DNA of 64,000 nt from Gammaproteobacteria bacterium (GCA_018262975.1 JADFDG010000003.1:212313-276312), one strand, 5' to 3'. Counted from the stretch's first letter, positions 29,489 to 38,462 are shown. The notes: generated by a model not told the origin, from the letters alone. Made by a program: numbers and translations.

Positions 29489-31423
29489 ATGCACGCCGCC
29501 GACATCCTCGGTCCCGATGGTCCCTTCAGTCGCGTCATCGACGGCTTTGCCGCCCGCGCTGTCCAGCAGGAGATGGCCGAGGCCGTCGAGCAGGCGATCG
29601 CCGACGATGCGCGCCTGGTGGTGGAGGCCGGCACCGGCACCGGCAAGACCTTCGCCTACCTGGTGCCGGCACTGCTGTCGCGCCGCAAGGTGATCGTTTC
29701 CACCGGCACGCGCAGCCTGCAGGACCAGTTGTTCCACCGCGACATCCCGCGCGTGCTGAAGGCACTCAACATCCCTGCGCGCGTCGCGCTGCTCAAGGGG
29801 CGCAGCAACTACCTGTGCCCCTATCGCCTGGAGACCAGCCTCGACGATGGCAGTTTCGCCTCGCGCGAGATCGTCAGCGACCTGCAGAAGGTCGCCCGCT
29901 GGGCGACGTCCACCGTCGACGGCGACATCGCCGAACTGGCGAGCATTCCCGAGGGCGCCGGCGTATGGCCCTTCGTCACCAGCACCGCCGACAACTGCCT
30001 GGGCACCGACTGCCCGATGATCGAGCAGTGCCCGGTGGCCCGCGCGCGCAAGCGGGCGCAGGAAGCGGACCTCGTGGTGGTCAACCACCACCTGCTGTTC
30101 GCCGATGCCGCGCTCAAGGACAACGGCGTGGGCGAGATCCTGCCCAGCGCCAACGCCATCATCATCGACGAGGCCCACCAGGTGGGCGAGGTGGCCTCGC
30201 AGTTCTTCGGCAAGCAACTGTCCAGCCGCCAGCTCGCTGAACTCGCGCGTGACGCGGTGGTGGAGGGTGGCCGTGGCGCCGCCGACCAGCGCGGCCTGTT
30301 CGATGCCGCCAGTGCCGTGGAGAAGGGCGTGCTCGACATGCGCCTGGCGCTGGGCGAGGGCACCCGCCGCGCCGCTTGGGCCGAAGTGGCCATGCGCACC
30401 GACCTGCACGACGCCATCGAGGACCTTGCCAGCGCGCTGGCCTCGCTCGAGGAAGAGTTGGGCGTGGCCGCCGAGCGCAGCCCGGGCCTGGCCAAGGTGC
30501 ACGAGCGCGCGCAGGACCTGCTGATCGCCTTCGGCGCGCTCACCGGCAATGCCCCCGTGGACCAGGTGCACTGGTTCGAGACCTTCCAGCGCGCCTTCCT
30601 CGTGCGCATGACGCCGCTCACCGTGGCCGAGCCGTTCCGCGCGCTGGTGTACGGCAAGCCGGCGGCGTGGATCTTCACCTCCGCCACGCTGGCGGTGGGC
30701 GATGACTTCCGGCACATGACCGAGGAACTCGGGCTGGAAGACGCGCGCACGCTCAAGCTGGCCAGCCCGTTCGATTTCTCGCGGCAGGCGGCGCTGTACG
30801 TGCCGGAGAACATGCCCGATCCCACCAGCGCCGATTACACGCGCGCGGTGGTGGAGGCGGCCATCCCGGCACTGGAGGCCAGCCGTGGCCGCGCCTTCCT
30901 GCTGTTCACCTCGCACCGCGCCCTGCAGGAGGCCGCCCGCCTGCTCGAAGGCCGCCTGCCGTACCCGCTGTACGTGCAGGGCACGGCCGGGCGCAACGAA
31001 CTGCTGGAAGCCTTCCGCAAGCACGGCAACGCCATCCTGCTGGGCACCGGCTCGTTCTGGGAGGGCATCGACGTGCGCGGCGAGGCGCTGTCGCTGGTGA
31101 TCATCGACAAGCTGCCGTTCGCCTCGCCGGGCGACCCGCTGCTGGCGGCGCGCATGGACGCCCTCAAGCGCCAGGGCCGCAATGCCTTCACCGAGTACCA
31201 GATCCCGCAGGCGGTGATCACCCTCAAGCAGGGCGCCGGCCGCCTGATCCGCGACGTCACCGACACCGGCGTGCTGATGCTGTGTGACCCGCGCCTGCTG
31301 TCCAAGGGCTACGGCAAGTTGTTCCTCGACAGCCTGCCGTCGATGCGCAGGACGCGTAAACTCGAAGTGGTACAGAATTTCTTTGCCGCGCTGGATGCCC
31401 TGGCCGGTACCGCCGATACCTGA
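29489..31423 (+). CDS. yoaA: ATP-dependent DNA helicase, YoaA/DinG family
   Basis: XPD-like 5'-3' helicase of 644 aa. Walker A is VEAGTGTGKT (about 45-54) and Walker B is IIIDEAHQ. Between them lies the iron-sulfur region with cysteines in NYLCPYRLE, NCLGTDCPMIEQC. Motifs V and VI follow in the C-terminal half (FWEGIDVRGEALSLVIIDKLPF, IPQAVITLKQGAGRLIRD). The E. coli paralogue YoaA lies near tsaB as here, so yoaA is preferred over dinG; it functions in repair of replication damage. tsaB begins 4 bases after the stop. Confidence 0.9.
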   Translation: MHAADILGPDGPFSRVIDGFAARAVQQEMAEAVEQAIADDARLVVEAGTGTGKTFAYLVPALLSRRKVIVSTGTRSLQDQLFHRDIPRVLKALNIPARVALLKGRSNYLCPYRLETSLDDGSFASREIVSDLQKVARWATSTVDGDIAELASIPEGAGVWPFVTSTADNCLGTDCPMIEQCPVARARKRAQEADLVVVNHHLLFADAALKDNGVGEILPSANAIIIDEAHQVGEVASQFFGKQLSSRQLAELARDAVVEGGRGAADQRGLFDAASAVEKGVLDMRLALGEGTRRAAWAEVAMRTDLHDAIEDLASALASLEEELGVAAERSPGLAKVHERAQDLLIAFGALTGNAPVDQVHWFETFQRAFLVRMTPLTVAEPFRALVYGKPAAWIFTSATLAVGDDFRHMTEELGLEDARTLKLASPFDFSRQAALYVPENMPDPTSADYTRAVVEAAIPALEASRGRAFLLFTSHRALQEAARLLEGRLPYPLYVQGTAGRNELLEAFRKHGNAILLGTGSFWEGIDVRGEALSLVIIDKLPFASPGDPLLAARMDALKRQGRNAFTEYQIPQAVITLKQGAGRLIRDVTDTGVLMLCDPRLLSKGYGKLFLDSLPSMRRTRKLEVVQNFFAALDALAGTADT

Positions 31424-31426
31424 CCG

Positions 31427-32137
31427 ATGAGACTGCTGGCCCTCGATACCTCCACGGAAACCTGCTCGGTCGCCCTGCGCGTGGGCGATAACGTGCAGGT
31501 GTTGCGCCATGCCGGCGCACGCGAGCAGACCGCCCATGTGCTGCCGATGGTGCAGCAGGTGCTGGCCGGTGCCGGCCTGTCGCTGCGCGATCTTGATGCC
31601 ATTGCCTGCGCGCACGGCCCCGGTGCTTTCACCGGCGTGCGCGTGGCAGTGAGCGTGGCGCAGGGCCTGGCCTACGGCGCGCAGTTGCCGGCCATCGGCG
31701 TGTCCACGCTGGCGGTGCTGGCACAGCAGGCGCTGCGCCTGGCCGCGGCGGACGGCAAGGCGGTCACGCACGTGTTGCCGCTGCTGGATGCGCGCATGGG
31801 TGAACTGTATGCCGGCGCCTACGCGGTCGGCGGCGACGGGCTGGTCGAGGCGCTGCTGCCCGACCGGCTGGCGCGCCCGGAGGACATCATCGCCGCGCTG
31901 CCGGCACTGCCGGCCGGCGCGTCCTGGTGTGCCATTGGCAGCGGCTGGGCCGCTTACCCGGCACTGGCCGACGCGCTGGGTGTGACGCCGCGGGTGGCCG
32001 AGCCGGACGCGCAGGATGTGCTGGCGCTGGCGGTGCGCGCACTCGCACGCGGCGAGGCGGTGCCCGCCGAGCGCCTGCTGCCGGTGTACCTGCGTGATAC
32101 CGTCGCCTGGAAGAAACTGTCGGAGCAGGGCAAGTGA
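31427..32137 (+). CDS. tsaB: tRNA threonylcarbamoyladenosine synthesis protein TsaB
   Basis: Protein of 236 aa of the ASKHA fold that partners TsaD and TsaE in making t6A37 on ANN-decoding tRNAs. The N-terminus MRLLALDTSTETCSVAL and the segment AIACAHGPGAFTGVRVAVSVAQGLAY are diagnostic. Key metal histidines of TsaD are missing, as expected for the TsaB scaffold. It follows yoaA at 3 bases and overlaps the thioesterase gene. Confidence 0.94.
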   Translation: MRLLALDTSTETCSVALRVGDNVQVLRHAGAREQTAHVLPMVQQVLAGAGLSLRDLDAIACAHGPGAFTGVRVAVSVAQGLAYGAQLPAIGVSTLAVLAQQALRLAAADGKAVTHVLPLLDARMGELYAGAYAVGGDGLVEALLPDRLARPEDIIAALPALPAGASWCAIGSGWAAYPALADALGVTPRVAEPDAQDVLALAVRALARGEAVPAERLLPVYLRDTVAWKKLSEQGK

Positions 32138-32571
32138 TGCACTTCGAGGGCTGGGACCATCCGGCGCCGCACATCCTGCCGATGATCGTCGGCCACGAGA
32201 GCATCGACGTGATGGGCCACGCCAACAACGTCGAGTACCTGCGCTGGCTGGAGCGCGTGGCCTGGGACCATTCGATTGCACTGGGCCTCGACTGGGCTGC
32301 CTACCAGCGCCTGGATCGCTCCATGGTGGCGCGCCGTACCGAGCTGGATTACCTTGCCCCGGCCTTCGAGGGCGATGCGCTGCTGGCCGGCACCTGGATC
32401 GTGGAAAACGACCAGCGCCTGTCCATCACCCGCCACTACCAGCTGGTGCGCCCGAAGGACGGCAAGACGCTGTTGCGTGGCCGCACCCAGTGGGTGTGCG
32501 TGGAAATCTCCACCGGCAAGCCCAGGCGCATGCCGCCGGAGTTCCTGCACGGCTACCAGACCACCGCCTGA
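32137..32571 (+). CDS. Hot-dog fold acyl-CoA thioesterase, YbgC-like
   Basis: Protein of 144 aa from the ATG at 32137 (a GTG three bases earlier is also possible). The segment VMGHANNVEYLRWLERVAWDHS matches the 4-hydroxybenzoyl-CoA/YbgC thioesterase family, where the catalytic Asp normally follows in a DxxGHxNN pattern; here the acidic residue is D34 in HESIDVMGHANN (about 30). It should hydrolyse acyl-CoA or acyl-ACP; the substrate is unknown. It sits in a row of tightly spaced genes with tsaB and uppP. Confidence 0.85.
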   Translation: MHFEGWDHPAPHILPMIVGHESIDVMGHANNVEYLRWLERVAWDHSIALGLDWAAYQRLDRSMVARRTELDYLAPAFEGDALLAGTWIVENDQRLSITRHYQLVRPKDGKTLLRGRTQWVCVEISTGKPRRMPPEFLHGYQTTA

Positions 32572-32586
32572 TACGGAATAGTCCGC

Positions 32587-33414
32587 GTGGACCTGATCAT
32601 CTTCCTCAAAGCGTTGTTCCTCGGCCTGCTCGAAGGCATCACCGAGTTCCTGCCGATCTCCTCCACCGGCCACCTGATCATCGCCGGCGAACTCATCGGC
32701 TTCCTCGAACAGCCCTTGCGCAGCGTGTTCATGGTGGCCATCCAGCTCGGCGCCATCCTCGCCATCCTCTGGCTGTACCGCGAGAAGTTCACCCGCGTGA
32801 CGGTCGGCGTGTTCCAGGGCGATGCCGCCAGCTGGCGCTTCGCCACCAACCTGCTGATCGCCTTCCTGCCGGCCATGGTGCTGGGCCTGCTGTTCTACAA
32901 GGTGATCAAGGGCGTGCTGTTCTTCCCGGTGCCGGTGGCCATTGCATTGATCGTTGGCGGCATCGTGATCCTGTGGGCCGAGAAGCGCGCCCACGTCGCG
33001 CGCGTGCACGAAGTGGACGACATGAGTTGGCAGGACGCGCTGAAAGTGGGCCTGTGCCAGTGCCTGGCGCTGGTGCCGGGCACCTCGCGCTCCGGCGCCA
33101 CCATCATCGGTGGCCTGTTCGTGGGCCTGTCGCGCAAGGCGGCCACCGAGTTCTCGTTCTTCCTCGCCGTACCCACCATGATCGCGGCCACCGTCTACGA
33201 CGTGTACAAGCACCGCGACCTGTTCAGCATGGACGACGTGGCCATCCTCGCCACCGGCTTCATCGCCGCCTTCCTCGCTGCCTTCCTCACGGTAAAGGCA
33301 CTGGTGGCGTTCGTGGCGAAGCACAACTTCACGCCGTTCGCCTGGTACCGCATCGTGTTCGGCCTGGTGGTGCTCGGCCTGTGGGCCGGCGGCATCATCA
33401 CCTGGCAGGAATAA
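32587..33414 (+). CDS. uppP: Undecaprenyl-diphosphatase (BacA/UppP)
   Basis: Integral membrane phosphatase of 275 aa that recycles undecaprenyl diphosphate for peptidoglycan and O-antigen synthesis and gives bacitracin tolerance when overproduced. Signature motifs: EGITEFLPISSTGHLI (residues 16-31) and LVPGTSRSGATIIGGLF. At least seven hydrophobic segments are visible. It starts with GTG. The helices end in GLVVLGLWAGGIITWQE. It is followed by rsmJ after 5 bases. Confidence 0.95.
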   Translation: MDLIIFLKALFLGLLEGITEFLPISSTGHLIIAGELIGFLEQPLRSVFMVAIQLGAILAILWLYREKFTRVTVGVFQGDAASWRFATNLLIAFLPAMVLGLLFYKVIKGVLFFPVPVAIALIVGGIVILWAEKRAHVARVHEVDDMSWQDALKVGLCQCLALVPGTSRSGATIIGGLFVGLSRKAATEFSFFLAVPTMIAATVYDVYKHRDLFSMDDVAILATGFIAAFLAAFLTVKALVAFVAKHNFTPFAWYRIVFGLVVLGLWAGGIITWQE

Positions 33415-33419
33415 GCGCC

Positions 33420-34226
33420 ATGCGGTCGTTCCGCATGCCCGATTACCTCGATGCCCGCGTGGTGGCGCCCGACGAAGTCGCCGCGCTGGGGCTGCCGGCC
33501 TGGCCGGGCGGCGACAACCGTCGCCACGAACACGACGGCCTGGTGCTGGTGTGCGACGAGCGCGGCCTGCACCTCGAGCTGCACGACGGCAGCCGCCACA
33601 TCAAGCTGCGCGTGGAATTCATCGGTGGCGTGCTGCAGGACCGCGCGAAGATCCAGCAGGCGCGCGCGGAGATGCTGGTGCGTGCCTGCGGCGTGCCCAA
33701 CGACGGCACGCCCTGGCGGGTGGTGGATGCCACCGCCGGACTCGGCCGCGATGCCTTCCTGCTGGCCACCTGCGGCGCCGACGTGACGATGCTGGAGCGC
33801 CACCCGGTGCTGGCCCTGCTGCTCGAAGACGCATTGTTCACGCTGGCCGGGGGGATTCCCGAGGTCGCCGCGCGCCTGCACCTGCGCCAGCAGGACGCGC
33901 TGGCGTACCTGCAGGCGCTGTCCGGCGAGGAACGTCCGCAGGTGGTTTATTGCGACCCGATGTTCCCGTCGCGCACCAAGAGCGCGGCGGTGGGCGGTGA
34001 CATGCAGGTGCTGCATGCGCTGATCGGTGACACGCCGGACGCGGATGAACTGTTTGGTGCCGCGCTGCGTGCGGCCACGCGGCGGGTGGTGGTGAAGCGG
34101 CCGTTGCGCGCCGAACCGCTGCGCGCGCCGGGGCTGGAAAACATCCGCCCCAGCTACGCGCTGGAAGGCCGCGCCAGCCGCTTCGACGTCTACCTCATCG
34201 AAACCCTGCCGCTGCGCTCTCTGTAG
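33420..34226 (+). CDS. rsmJ: 16S rRNA (guanine1516-N2)-methyltransferase
   Basis: Protein of 268 aa of the RsmJ (YhiQ) family that methylates G1516 of 16S rRNA. The SAM-binding part VVDATAGLGRDAFLLATCGADV and the following LERHPVLALLLEDAL are present. The catalytic CDPMFPSRTKSA box corresponds to a D/N-PP-F/Y type motif, and the first conserved domain has KLRVEFIGGVLQDR. A second in-frame ATG at 33435 could also be the start. The stop codon lies in a half-copy of the intergenic repeat. Confidence 0.92.
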   Translation: MRSFRMPDYLDARVVAPDEVAALGLPAWPGGDNRRHEHDGLVLVCDERGLHLELHDGSRHIKLRVEFIGGVLQDRAKIQQARAEMLVRACGVPNDGTPWRVVDATAGLGRDAFLLATCGADVTMLERHPVLALLLEDALFTLAGGIPEVAARLHLRQQDALAYLQALSGEERPQVVYCDPMFPSRTKSAAVGGDMQVLHALIGDTPDADELFGAALRAATRRVVVKRPLRAEPLRAPGLENIRPSYALEGRASRFDVYLIETLPLRSL

Positions 34227-34236
34227 AGAGGGGGCG
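34223..34236 (+). repeat. Partial REP remnant overlapping the rsmJ stop
   Basis: GTAGAGAGGGGGCG matches the first half of the REP unit (AGAG variant) and includes the rsmJ TAG codon. The second half of the hairpin is missing. Its weak length makes chance possible. Confidence 0.45.
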
Positions 34237-34238
34237 GA

Positions 34239-35207
34239 TCAGAGGCTCTTCGCGAAGCGCGCTTTCGCGGCGTCGTATTCGCGCTTGAGTTGCGCGACCA
34301 CTTCCGCGGCCGGCTTCACGTCGTGGATCGAGCCCACGCCCTGGCCGGCGCCCCAGATGTCCTTCCAGGCCTTGGCCGAGGTGTTGCCGCCGCTGCCGAA
34401 GTTCATGGTCGACTTGTCGGCCGACGGCAGGTTGTCCGGGTCCATGCCGGCGGCGCGGATCGACGGCGCCAGGTAGTTGCCGTGCACGCCGGTGAACAGC
34501 GACGAGTAGACGATGTCCTTTGCCGCGGCGTCCACCAGGCCCTGCTTGTATTCCGGCGTGGCGTTGGCCTCGGCGGTGGCGATGAAACGCGTGCCGATGT
34601 AGGCGAGGTCGGCGCCCATCGCCAGCGCGCCGGCGATCGACGCGCCGTTGGCGATCGAGCCGGACAGCGCGACGGGGCCGTCCCAGAATTCACGCACTTC
34701 ACTCACCAGCGCGAACGGGCTGAGCGTGCCCGCGTGGCCGCCGGCGCCGGCGCAGACCAGGATCAGGCCGTCCACGCCCTCGCTGATGGCTTTCTTCGCG
34801 TGGCGGATGTTGATCACGTCGTGCAGCACGATGCCGCCCCAGCCGTGCACCGCGTCGACCACGATCGCCGGCGCGCGCAGGCTGGTGATGACGATCGGCA
34901 CCTTGTGCTTCGCGCAGATCTGCAGGTCTTCCTCGAGGCGGTTGTTGCTGGTGTGGATGATCAGGTTGACCGCGTAGGGCGCCACTTTCGCGCCGGGGTT
35001 GGCGGCCTGGTAGTCGGCCAGTTCGGTCTCGATGCGCGTCAGCCACTCGTCGAGCACGTGCGCCGGGCGCGCGTTGAGCGAGGGGAACGAGCCGACGATG
35101 CCGGCCTTGCACTGGGCGATCACCAGCTCCGGGCCGGAGACGATGAACAGCGGGGAAGCGATCACGGGCAGCGACAGGCGGCCTTCGAGAACGGCGGGGA
35201 TCGGCAT
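34239..35207 (-). CDS. Nitronate monooxygenase-like flavoenzyme
   Basis: TIM-barrel FMN enzyme of 322 aa of the nitronate monooxygenase (2-nitropropane dioxygenase) family. The FMN phosphate site is seen in LILVCAGAGGHAGTLSPFAL and VALSGSIANGASIAGALAMG, and GTRFIATAEANATPEYK follows. These enzymes oxidise alkyl nitronates such as propionate 3-nitronate; the exact substrate and any detoxifying role are inferred. It converges on rsmJ with 12 bases between stops. It is divergent from the gene at 35415, with a REP pair between. Confidence 0.9.
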   Translation of the reverse strand: MPIPAVLEGRLSLPVIASPLFIVSGPELVIAQCKAGIVGSFPSLNARPAHVLDEWLTRIETELADYQAANPGAKVAPYAVNLIIHTSNNRLEEDLQICAKHKVPIVITSLRAPAIVVDAVHGWGGIVLHDVINIRHAKKAISEGVDGLILVCAGAGGHAGTLSPFALVSEVREFWDGPVALSGSIANGASIAGALAMGADLAYIGTRFIATAEANATPEYKQGLVDAAAKDIVYSSLFTGVHGNYLAPSIRAAGMDPDNLPSADKSTMNFGSGGNTSAKAWKDIWGAGQGVGSIHDVKPAAEVVAQLKREYDAAKARFAKSL

Positions 35208-35314
35208 GGTCCGGTACTCCTGGTTGGACGGGACGACCCGGAGTCTGGCCCCCCGCCGGCAGCCGGGGCCATTACCCGGGATGACAAATCATTCACCGCA
35301 ACCTCCGCCCACCT

Positions 35315-35375
35315 GTAGAGAGGGGGCCATGCCCCCGACCGCTTTTGTTCATCGGGGGCATGGCCCCCTCGCTAC
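35315..35375. repeat. Inverted pair of GTAG-hairpin repeats (REPIN-like)
   Basis: Plus unit 35315-35338 of the AGAG variant (GTAGAGAGGGGGCC) and minus unit 35352-35375 of the CGAG variant, 13 bases apart, in the gap between two divergent genes. The mixed variants show that the doublet is not a simple perfect duplication. Confidence 0.9.
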
Positions 35376-35414
35376 GAAGAGCAGGGCAGGGCGGTAGAAT
35401 GGGGATAGCCAGTC

Positions 35415-35930
35415 ATGGACTCGTGGACAACGATGGATCGCCAGCCCCCCGTGCCGCTCGACGACGAGACGGCCCGTTTCCTCGCTTCCGGCGAGTCGAT
35501 CACCCTCGGCTCGCGCGACGTACGTTGCGTGCCGTCGCTGATCAAGGCGGCCGGCTGCCGCGTGGACGCCGCCCTGCGCCGCGTGCGGGTGTTCGTCGAT
35601 CGCCGCCAGGCGCGCCAGTTGCTCGCTGACATCGCCGCCACCCGCGCGGTCGCGCTGGTGGTGTCGCGCCCGTCCACGCACCACACGCTGCAGGTGAAGG
35701 GCAACGATGCGGTGGTCGAACCGCTGCGCGACGGGGATGCGGAGGTTGCCGCCGCGCACCGCCTGGCCTTCGCGCGCGAACTGGTACCACTGGGCTATCG
35801 CCGCGACTGGACGCTGGCCATCCACGAGTTCCCGGTGGAGGAACTGGTGGCGGTGGCGTTCACCGTCGATGCGACCTATGCGCAGACGCCGGGCCCCGGC
35901 GCCGGTGCGCGCCTCGAGGCGCCGCGATGA
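35415..35930 (+). CDS. FMN-binding split-barrel (PPOX-like) protein
   Basis: Protein of 171 aa resembling the pyridoxamine 5'-phosphate oxidase/flavin reductase split-barrel fold: FLASGESITLGSRDVRCVPSL, then VRVFVDRRQARQLLADI, VVSRPSTHHTLQVKGND and a C-terminal LVAVAFTVDATYAQTPGPGAG. The assignment rests on this pattern and on the next gene, which begins with a clearer PPOX domain. Flavin binding and substrate are not established. The stop overlaps the next ATG by four bases, so the two are a unit. Another ATG at 35433 is possible. Confidence 0.6.
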   Translation: MDSWTTMDRQPPVPLDDETARFLASGESITLGSRDVRCVPSLIKAAGCRVDAALRRVRVFVDRRQARQLLADIAATRAVALVVSRPSTHHTLQVKGNDAVVEPLRDGDAEVAAAHRLAFARELVPLGYRRDWTLAIHEFPVEELVAVAFTVDATYAQTPGPGAGARLEAPR

Positions 35931-37267
35931 AGCCCTCGCTGGATGCGCTGCGCGCCTGCTTCGAGGGCGCGGTGCCGTCGATGCTCGCCACCTGCGACGT
36001 CAACGGCGTGCCCAACGTCACCTACGTGTCGCAGGTGCACTACGTCGATCCGTCGCACGTGGCGCTCAGCTTCCAGTTCTTCAACAAGACCCGCGAGAAC
36101 ATCCTCGCCAACCCGCAGGCCACCGTGTTGCTGCTGCACCCGGAAACGGCGCGCTGCTACCGCCTGGCGCTGCTGTACCGGCGCACCGAGCCTGAGGGCC
36201 CGCTGTTCGAGGCGATGAAGGCCAAGCTCGCCGGCATCGCCTCGCACTCGGGCATGACCGGCGTGTTCCGCCTGCTCGGCGCCGACGTCTACCAGGTGCT
36301 CGACATCGAGGCGGTGGAAGGCGCCGACGTGCCGCCACCGCCGTCGCCGCGCAGCCGGCTGGCGTCGTTGCGTGCGCTGGTACCGGCGGTGAACGGCGCC
36401 ACCGATGTTGCTTCTCTGCTGGAGCGCACGCTGGACGGTTTGGGCGAACAGTTCGGCATCACCCACGCCATGGTGCTGTTCGCCGACCGGGCGCGCAGCA
36501 GCCTGTACACGGTGGCCAGCCGCGGCTATCCGCAATCGGGCATCGGTTCGGAAGTGCCGATCGGCCGCGGCATCATCGGCGTGGCCGCGCAGTACCGCAC
36601 GCCCATCCGCATCGCCCACGCGGCGGCGGAATACTCCTACGGGCGCGCGGTGCGCGAGCACATCGAGGCCAGCGAACTGGCGTCGCTGCTGGAAACCGCG
36701 ATTCCCTTCCCGGGGCTGGCCGAGCCGAACAGCCAGTTGTCGGTGCCGATCATCGCGGCCGGGCAGTTGCGCGGCGTGCTGCACGTGGAGAGCCCGGAGG
36801 CGCAGCGCTTCAGTTGGGAAGACGAGGACGCGCTGGTGACGCTGGCGGCGCTGGTGGGCGAGGCCTCGCTGGCGCTGCAGCAGGCCGCCGAGTGCCATGG
36901 CGAGGAAGCGGCTGGCGAGCCGGTGCGCGCGGTGCCGCCCGGCGCACCGTTGCTGGTGCGCCATTTCGCTGCCAACCACAGCGTGTTCCTGGGCGACGAT
37001 TACCTGATCAAGGGCGTGGCGGGCGCGATTTTCTGGCGGCTGGTGAATGCCTGGGTCAACGAGCAGCGCAGCGAATTCACCAACCGTGAACTGCGCCTGG
37101 ACCGCTCGCTGAACCTGCCCGACATCGACGACAACCTCGAGGCCCGCTTGATCCTGTTGCAGCGGCGCCTGGCCGAGCGCCAGGCGCCGGTGACGATCGA
37201 GAAGGCCGGGCGTGGCCGCTTCAGGTTGTCGGTGCGCCGGCCGTTGCTGCTGCAGGACGCGGAGTGA
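35927..37267 (+). CDS. PPOX-like domain fused to GAF domain and C-terminal helical module
   Basis: Protein of 446 aa. Residues 1-130 form a PPOX-type split barrel (MLATCDVNGVPNVTYVSQVHYVDPSHVALSFQFFNKT). A GAF domain spans about 145-315 (LVPAVNGATDVASLLERTLDGL, then GSEVPIGRGIIGVAAQYRTPIRI and SVPIIAAGQLRGVLHVESPE). The last 100 residues (FLGDDYLIKGVAGAIFWRLV and NLPDIDDNLEARLILLQRRL) look like a winged-helix or helical output domain. This suggests a flavin- or small-molecule-responsive regulator (inference). It is coupled to the preceding gene and its 3' end overlaps the convergent gene by 47 bases. Confidence 0.7.
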   Translation: MKPSLDALRACFEGAVPSMLATCDVNGVPNVTYVSQVHYVDPSHVALSFQFFNKTRENILANPQATVLLLHPETARCYRLALLYRRTEPEGPLFEAMKAKLAGIASHSGMTGVFRLLGADVYQVLDIEAVEGADVPPPPSPRSRLASLRALVPAVNGATDVASLLERTLDGLGEQFGITHAMVLFADRARSSLYTVASRGYPQSGIGSEVPIGRGIIGVAAQYRTPIRIAHAAAEYSYGRAVREHIEASELASLLETAIPFPGLAEPNSQLSVPIIAAGQLRGVLHVESPEAQRFSWEDEDALVTLAALVGEASLALQQAAECHGEEAAGEPVRAVPPGAPLLVRHFAANHSVFLGDDYLIKGVAGAIFWRLVNAWVNEQRSEFTNRELRLDRSLNLPDIDDNLEARLILLQRRLAERQAPVTIEKAGRGRFRLSVRRPLLLQDAE

Positions 37268-37646
37268 TCGCGATCGGCAGCGCGTTGCGCCAGATGTTTA
37301 GCGCGAACAAGCCGATCGATGCCATCAGTACCAGCGACGCCATGCCCACCACCGGTTCCATGCCGGCGTTGCCGGAGAGCATCAGCGCCAGCGCCAGCAT
37401 CATCACCGGCAACGCCGCGTTGTAGACGCGGAAGTGCCAGCTGGCCAGGCGGCTGGCCGCCGCTGCCGGGAAGTGGTGGTAGAGCATGCCGGTGAGCGCC
37501 ATGGTCACCCAGCCGAGCAGGTTCAGGTGCGCATGCACCGGCGACAACTGGAAGCGGTGGGTCGCGCCCATCCAGCAGCCCAGTGCCACGGCGATGCAGA
37601 AGTAGACGAGCGAAAGCTGGATCCAGCGCAGGGCATTCGTTTGCAT
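37221..37646 (-). CDS. Small heme-copper-oxidase-subunit-I-like membrane protein
   Basis: Protein of 141 aa with four hydrophobic segments. The stretch FQLSPVHAHLNLLGWVTMALTGMLYHHFP has the histidines seen in the first helices of heme-copper oxidase and nitric oxide reductase subunit I. It is too short to be a full oxidase and lacks a visible copper site, so it may be a heme-binding or assembly-type relative. GGAGG precedes the ATG. The start is 33 bases after the hemerythrin gene, pointing to one operon. Its 3' end runs 47 bases into the convergent GAF gene. Confidence 0.65.
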   Translation of the reverse strand: MQTNALRWIQLSLVYFCIAVALGCWMGATHRFQLSPVHAHLNLLGWVTMALTGMLYHHFPAAAASRLASWHFRVYNAALPVMMLALALMLSGNAGMEPVVGMASLVLMASIGLFALNIWRNALPIAITPRPAAATAGAPTT

Positions 37647-37679
37647 GGTGTGTTTCCTCCGGGTGATGGCGATGGATAG

Positions 37680-38399
37680 TCAGGGCATGCCAACGTAATC
37701 GAGCGGCCGGCGCGCGATGCCCAGCGCGTCGTGCAGTTTCAGCGCGTTGCGCGCATCGAGCAGGCCGGCGGTGCTGGCCAGCGTGTCGCGGAACACCTCC
37801 GGCGGCATGCCCTCGCGCATGCCGGCCATGAAGTGGTGGCGTTCGGCCGGCGCCAGGTTGGGCAGCATCCAGCGCAACGCCAGGCGGGCCTCCTCCGGGG
37901 TCTGCGAGGCGACGATGGCGGCTTCCAGTGCCACCAGTTCCTCGTCGTCGTGGGTTTCCCACAGCACGCGGTTGTGCTCGCGTTCCTCGTGCGCCATGTG
38001 CGCGAGGTTGTCGGCGGTGAAATGCGCCAGGTGCGCGTACAACGCCTTCGCGGCCGCCTCGCGGCGCAGCGTCGGCAGGTGCGCCAGTTCCAGCGCCAGA
38101 GTTTCCAGGCGGTCGATGTCGGCGACGTGGCCGCGGTGGTCGGCGCAGGCCTGGCGCGCCGAGCCCGGGCGACGGGCCTCCATCGCGCGATGGACGAAGT
38201 GTTCCTCGTGGGCGACGTGGGCGCGGCACAGCAGGGCGAGGTCCTGGCTGGCGGCGACGAGGCGGTTTACCTCGTCGTGCTCGGTCCAGTCGAGGCGCCC
38301 GGCGTGGCCGAGCGCGTCGACCAGCGCGGCGCGGATGCCCTTGTGGATGAGGGCGTAGATGTCGAAGCGGGGTGTCGGCGGGGGGGTGACGGGTGACAT
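37680..38399 (-). CDS. Hemerythrin-like (HHE) domain protein
   Basis: Protein of 239 aa with a four-helix hemerythrin fold. Iron-ligand candidates are visible: H19 (ALIHKGIR), H41 (EHDEV), H61/H64 with E65/E66 (AHVAHEEHFVH), H88 (ADHRGHV), and the cluster in HLAHFTADNLAHMAHEEREHN. These proteins carry a di-iron site for O2, NO or iron sensing or repair of Fe-S clusters. The frame stays open to 38447; the ATG at 38399 is chosen because GGAGG precedes it by 8 bases. The oxidase-like membrane gene follows. Confidence 0.8.
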   Translation of the reverse strand: MSPVTPPPTPRFDIYALIHKGIRAALVDALGHAGRLDWTEHDEVNRLVAASQDLALLCRAHVAHEEHFVHRAMEARRPGSARQACADHRGHVADIDRLETLALELAHLPTLRREAAAKALYAHLAHFTADNLAHMAHEEREHNRVLWETHDDEELVALEAAIVASQTPEEARLALRWMLPNLAPAERHHFMAGMREGMPPEVFRDTLASTAGLLDARNALKLHDALGIARRPLDYVGMP

Positions 38400-38462
38400 G
38401 GCAATGGCCTCCGGTGAAGACGAGGCCATTGTCGACAGCACGCGCATTTCGCGTTGCCAAAA

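Noticed and set aside
32016..33419. Long 5' extension of the rsmJ frame through tsaB, the thioesterase gene and uppP
   Set aside because: Those three genes are well supported in other frames; rsmJ begins at 33420.
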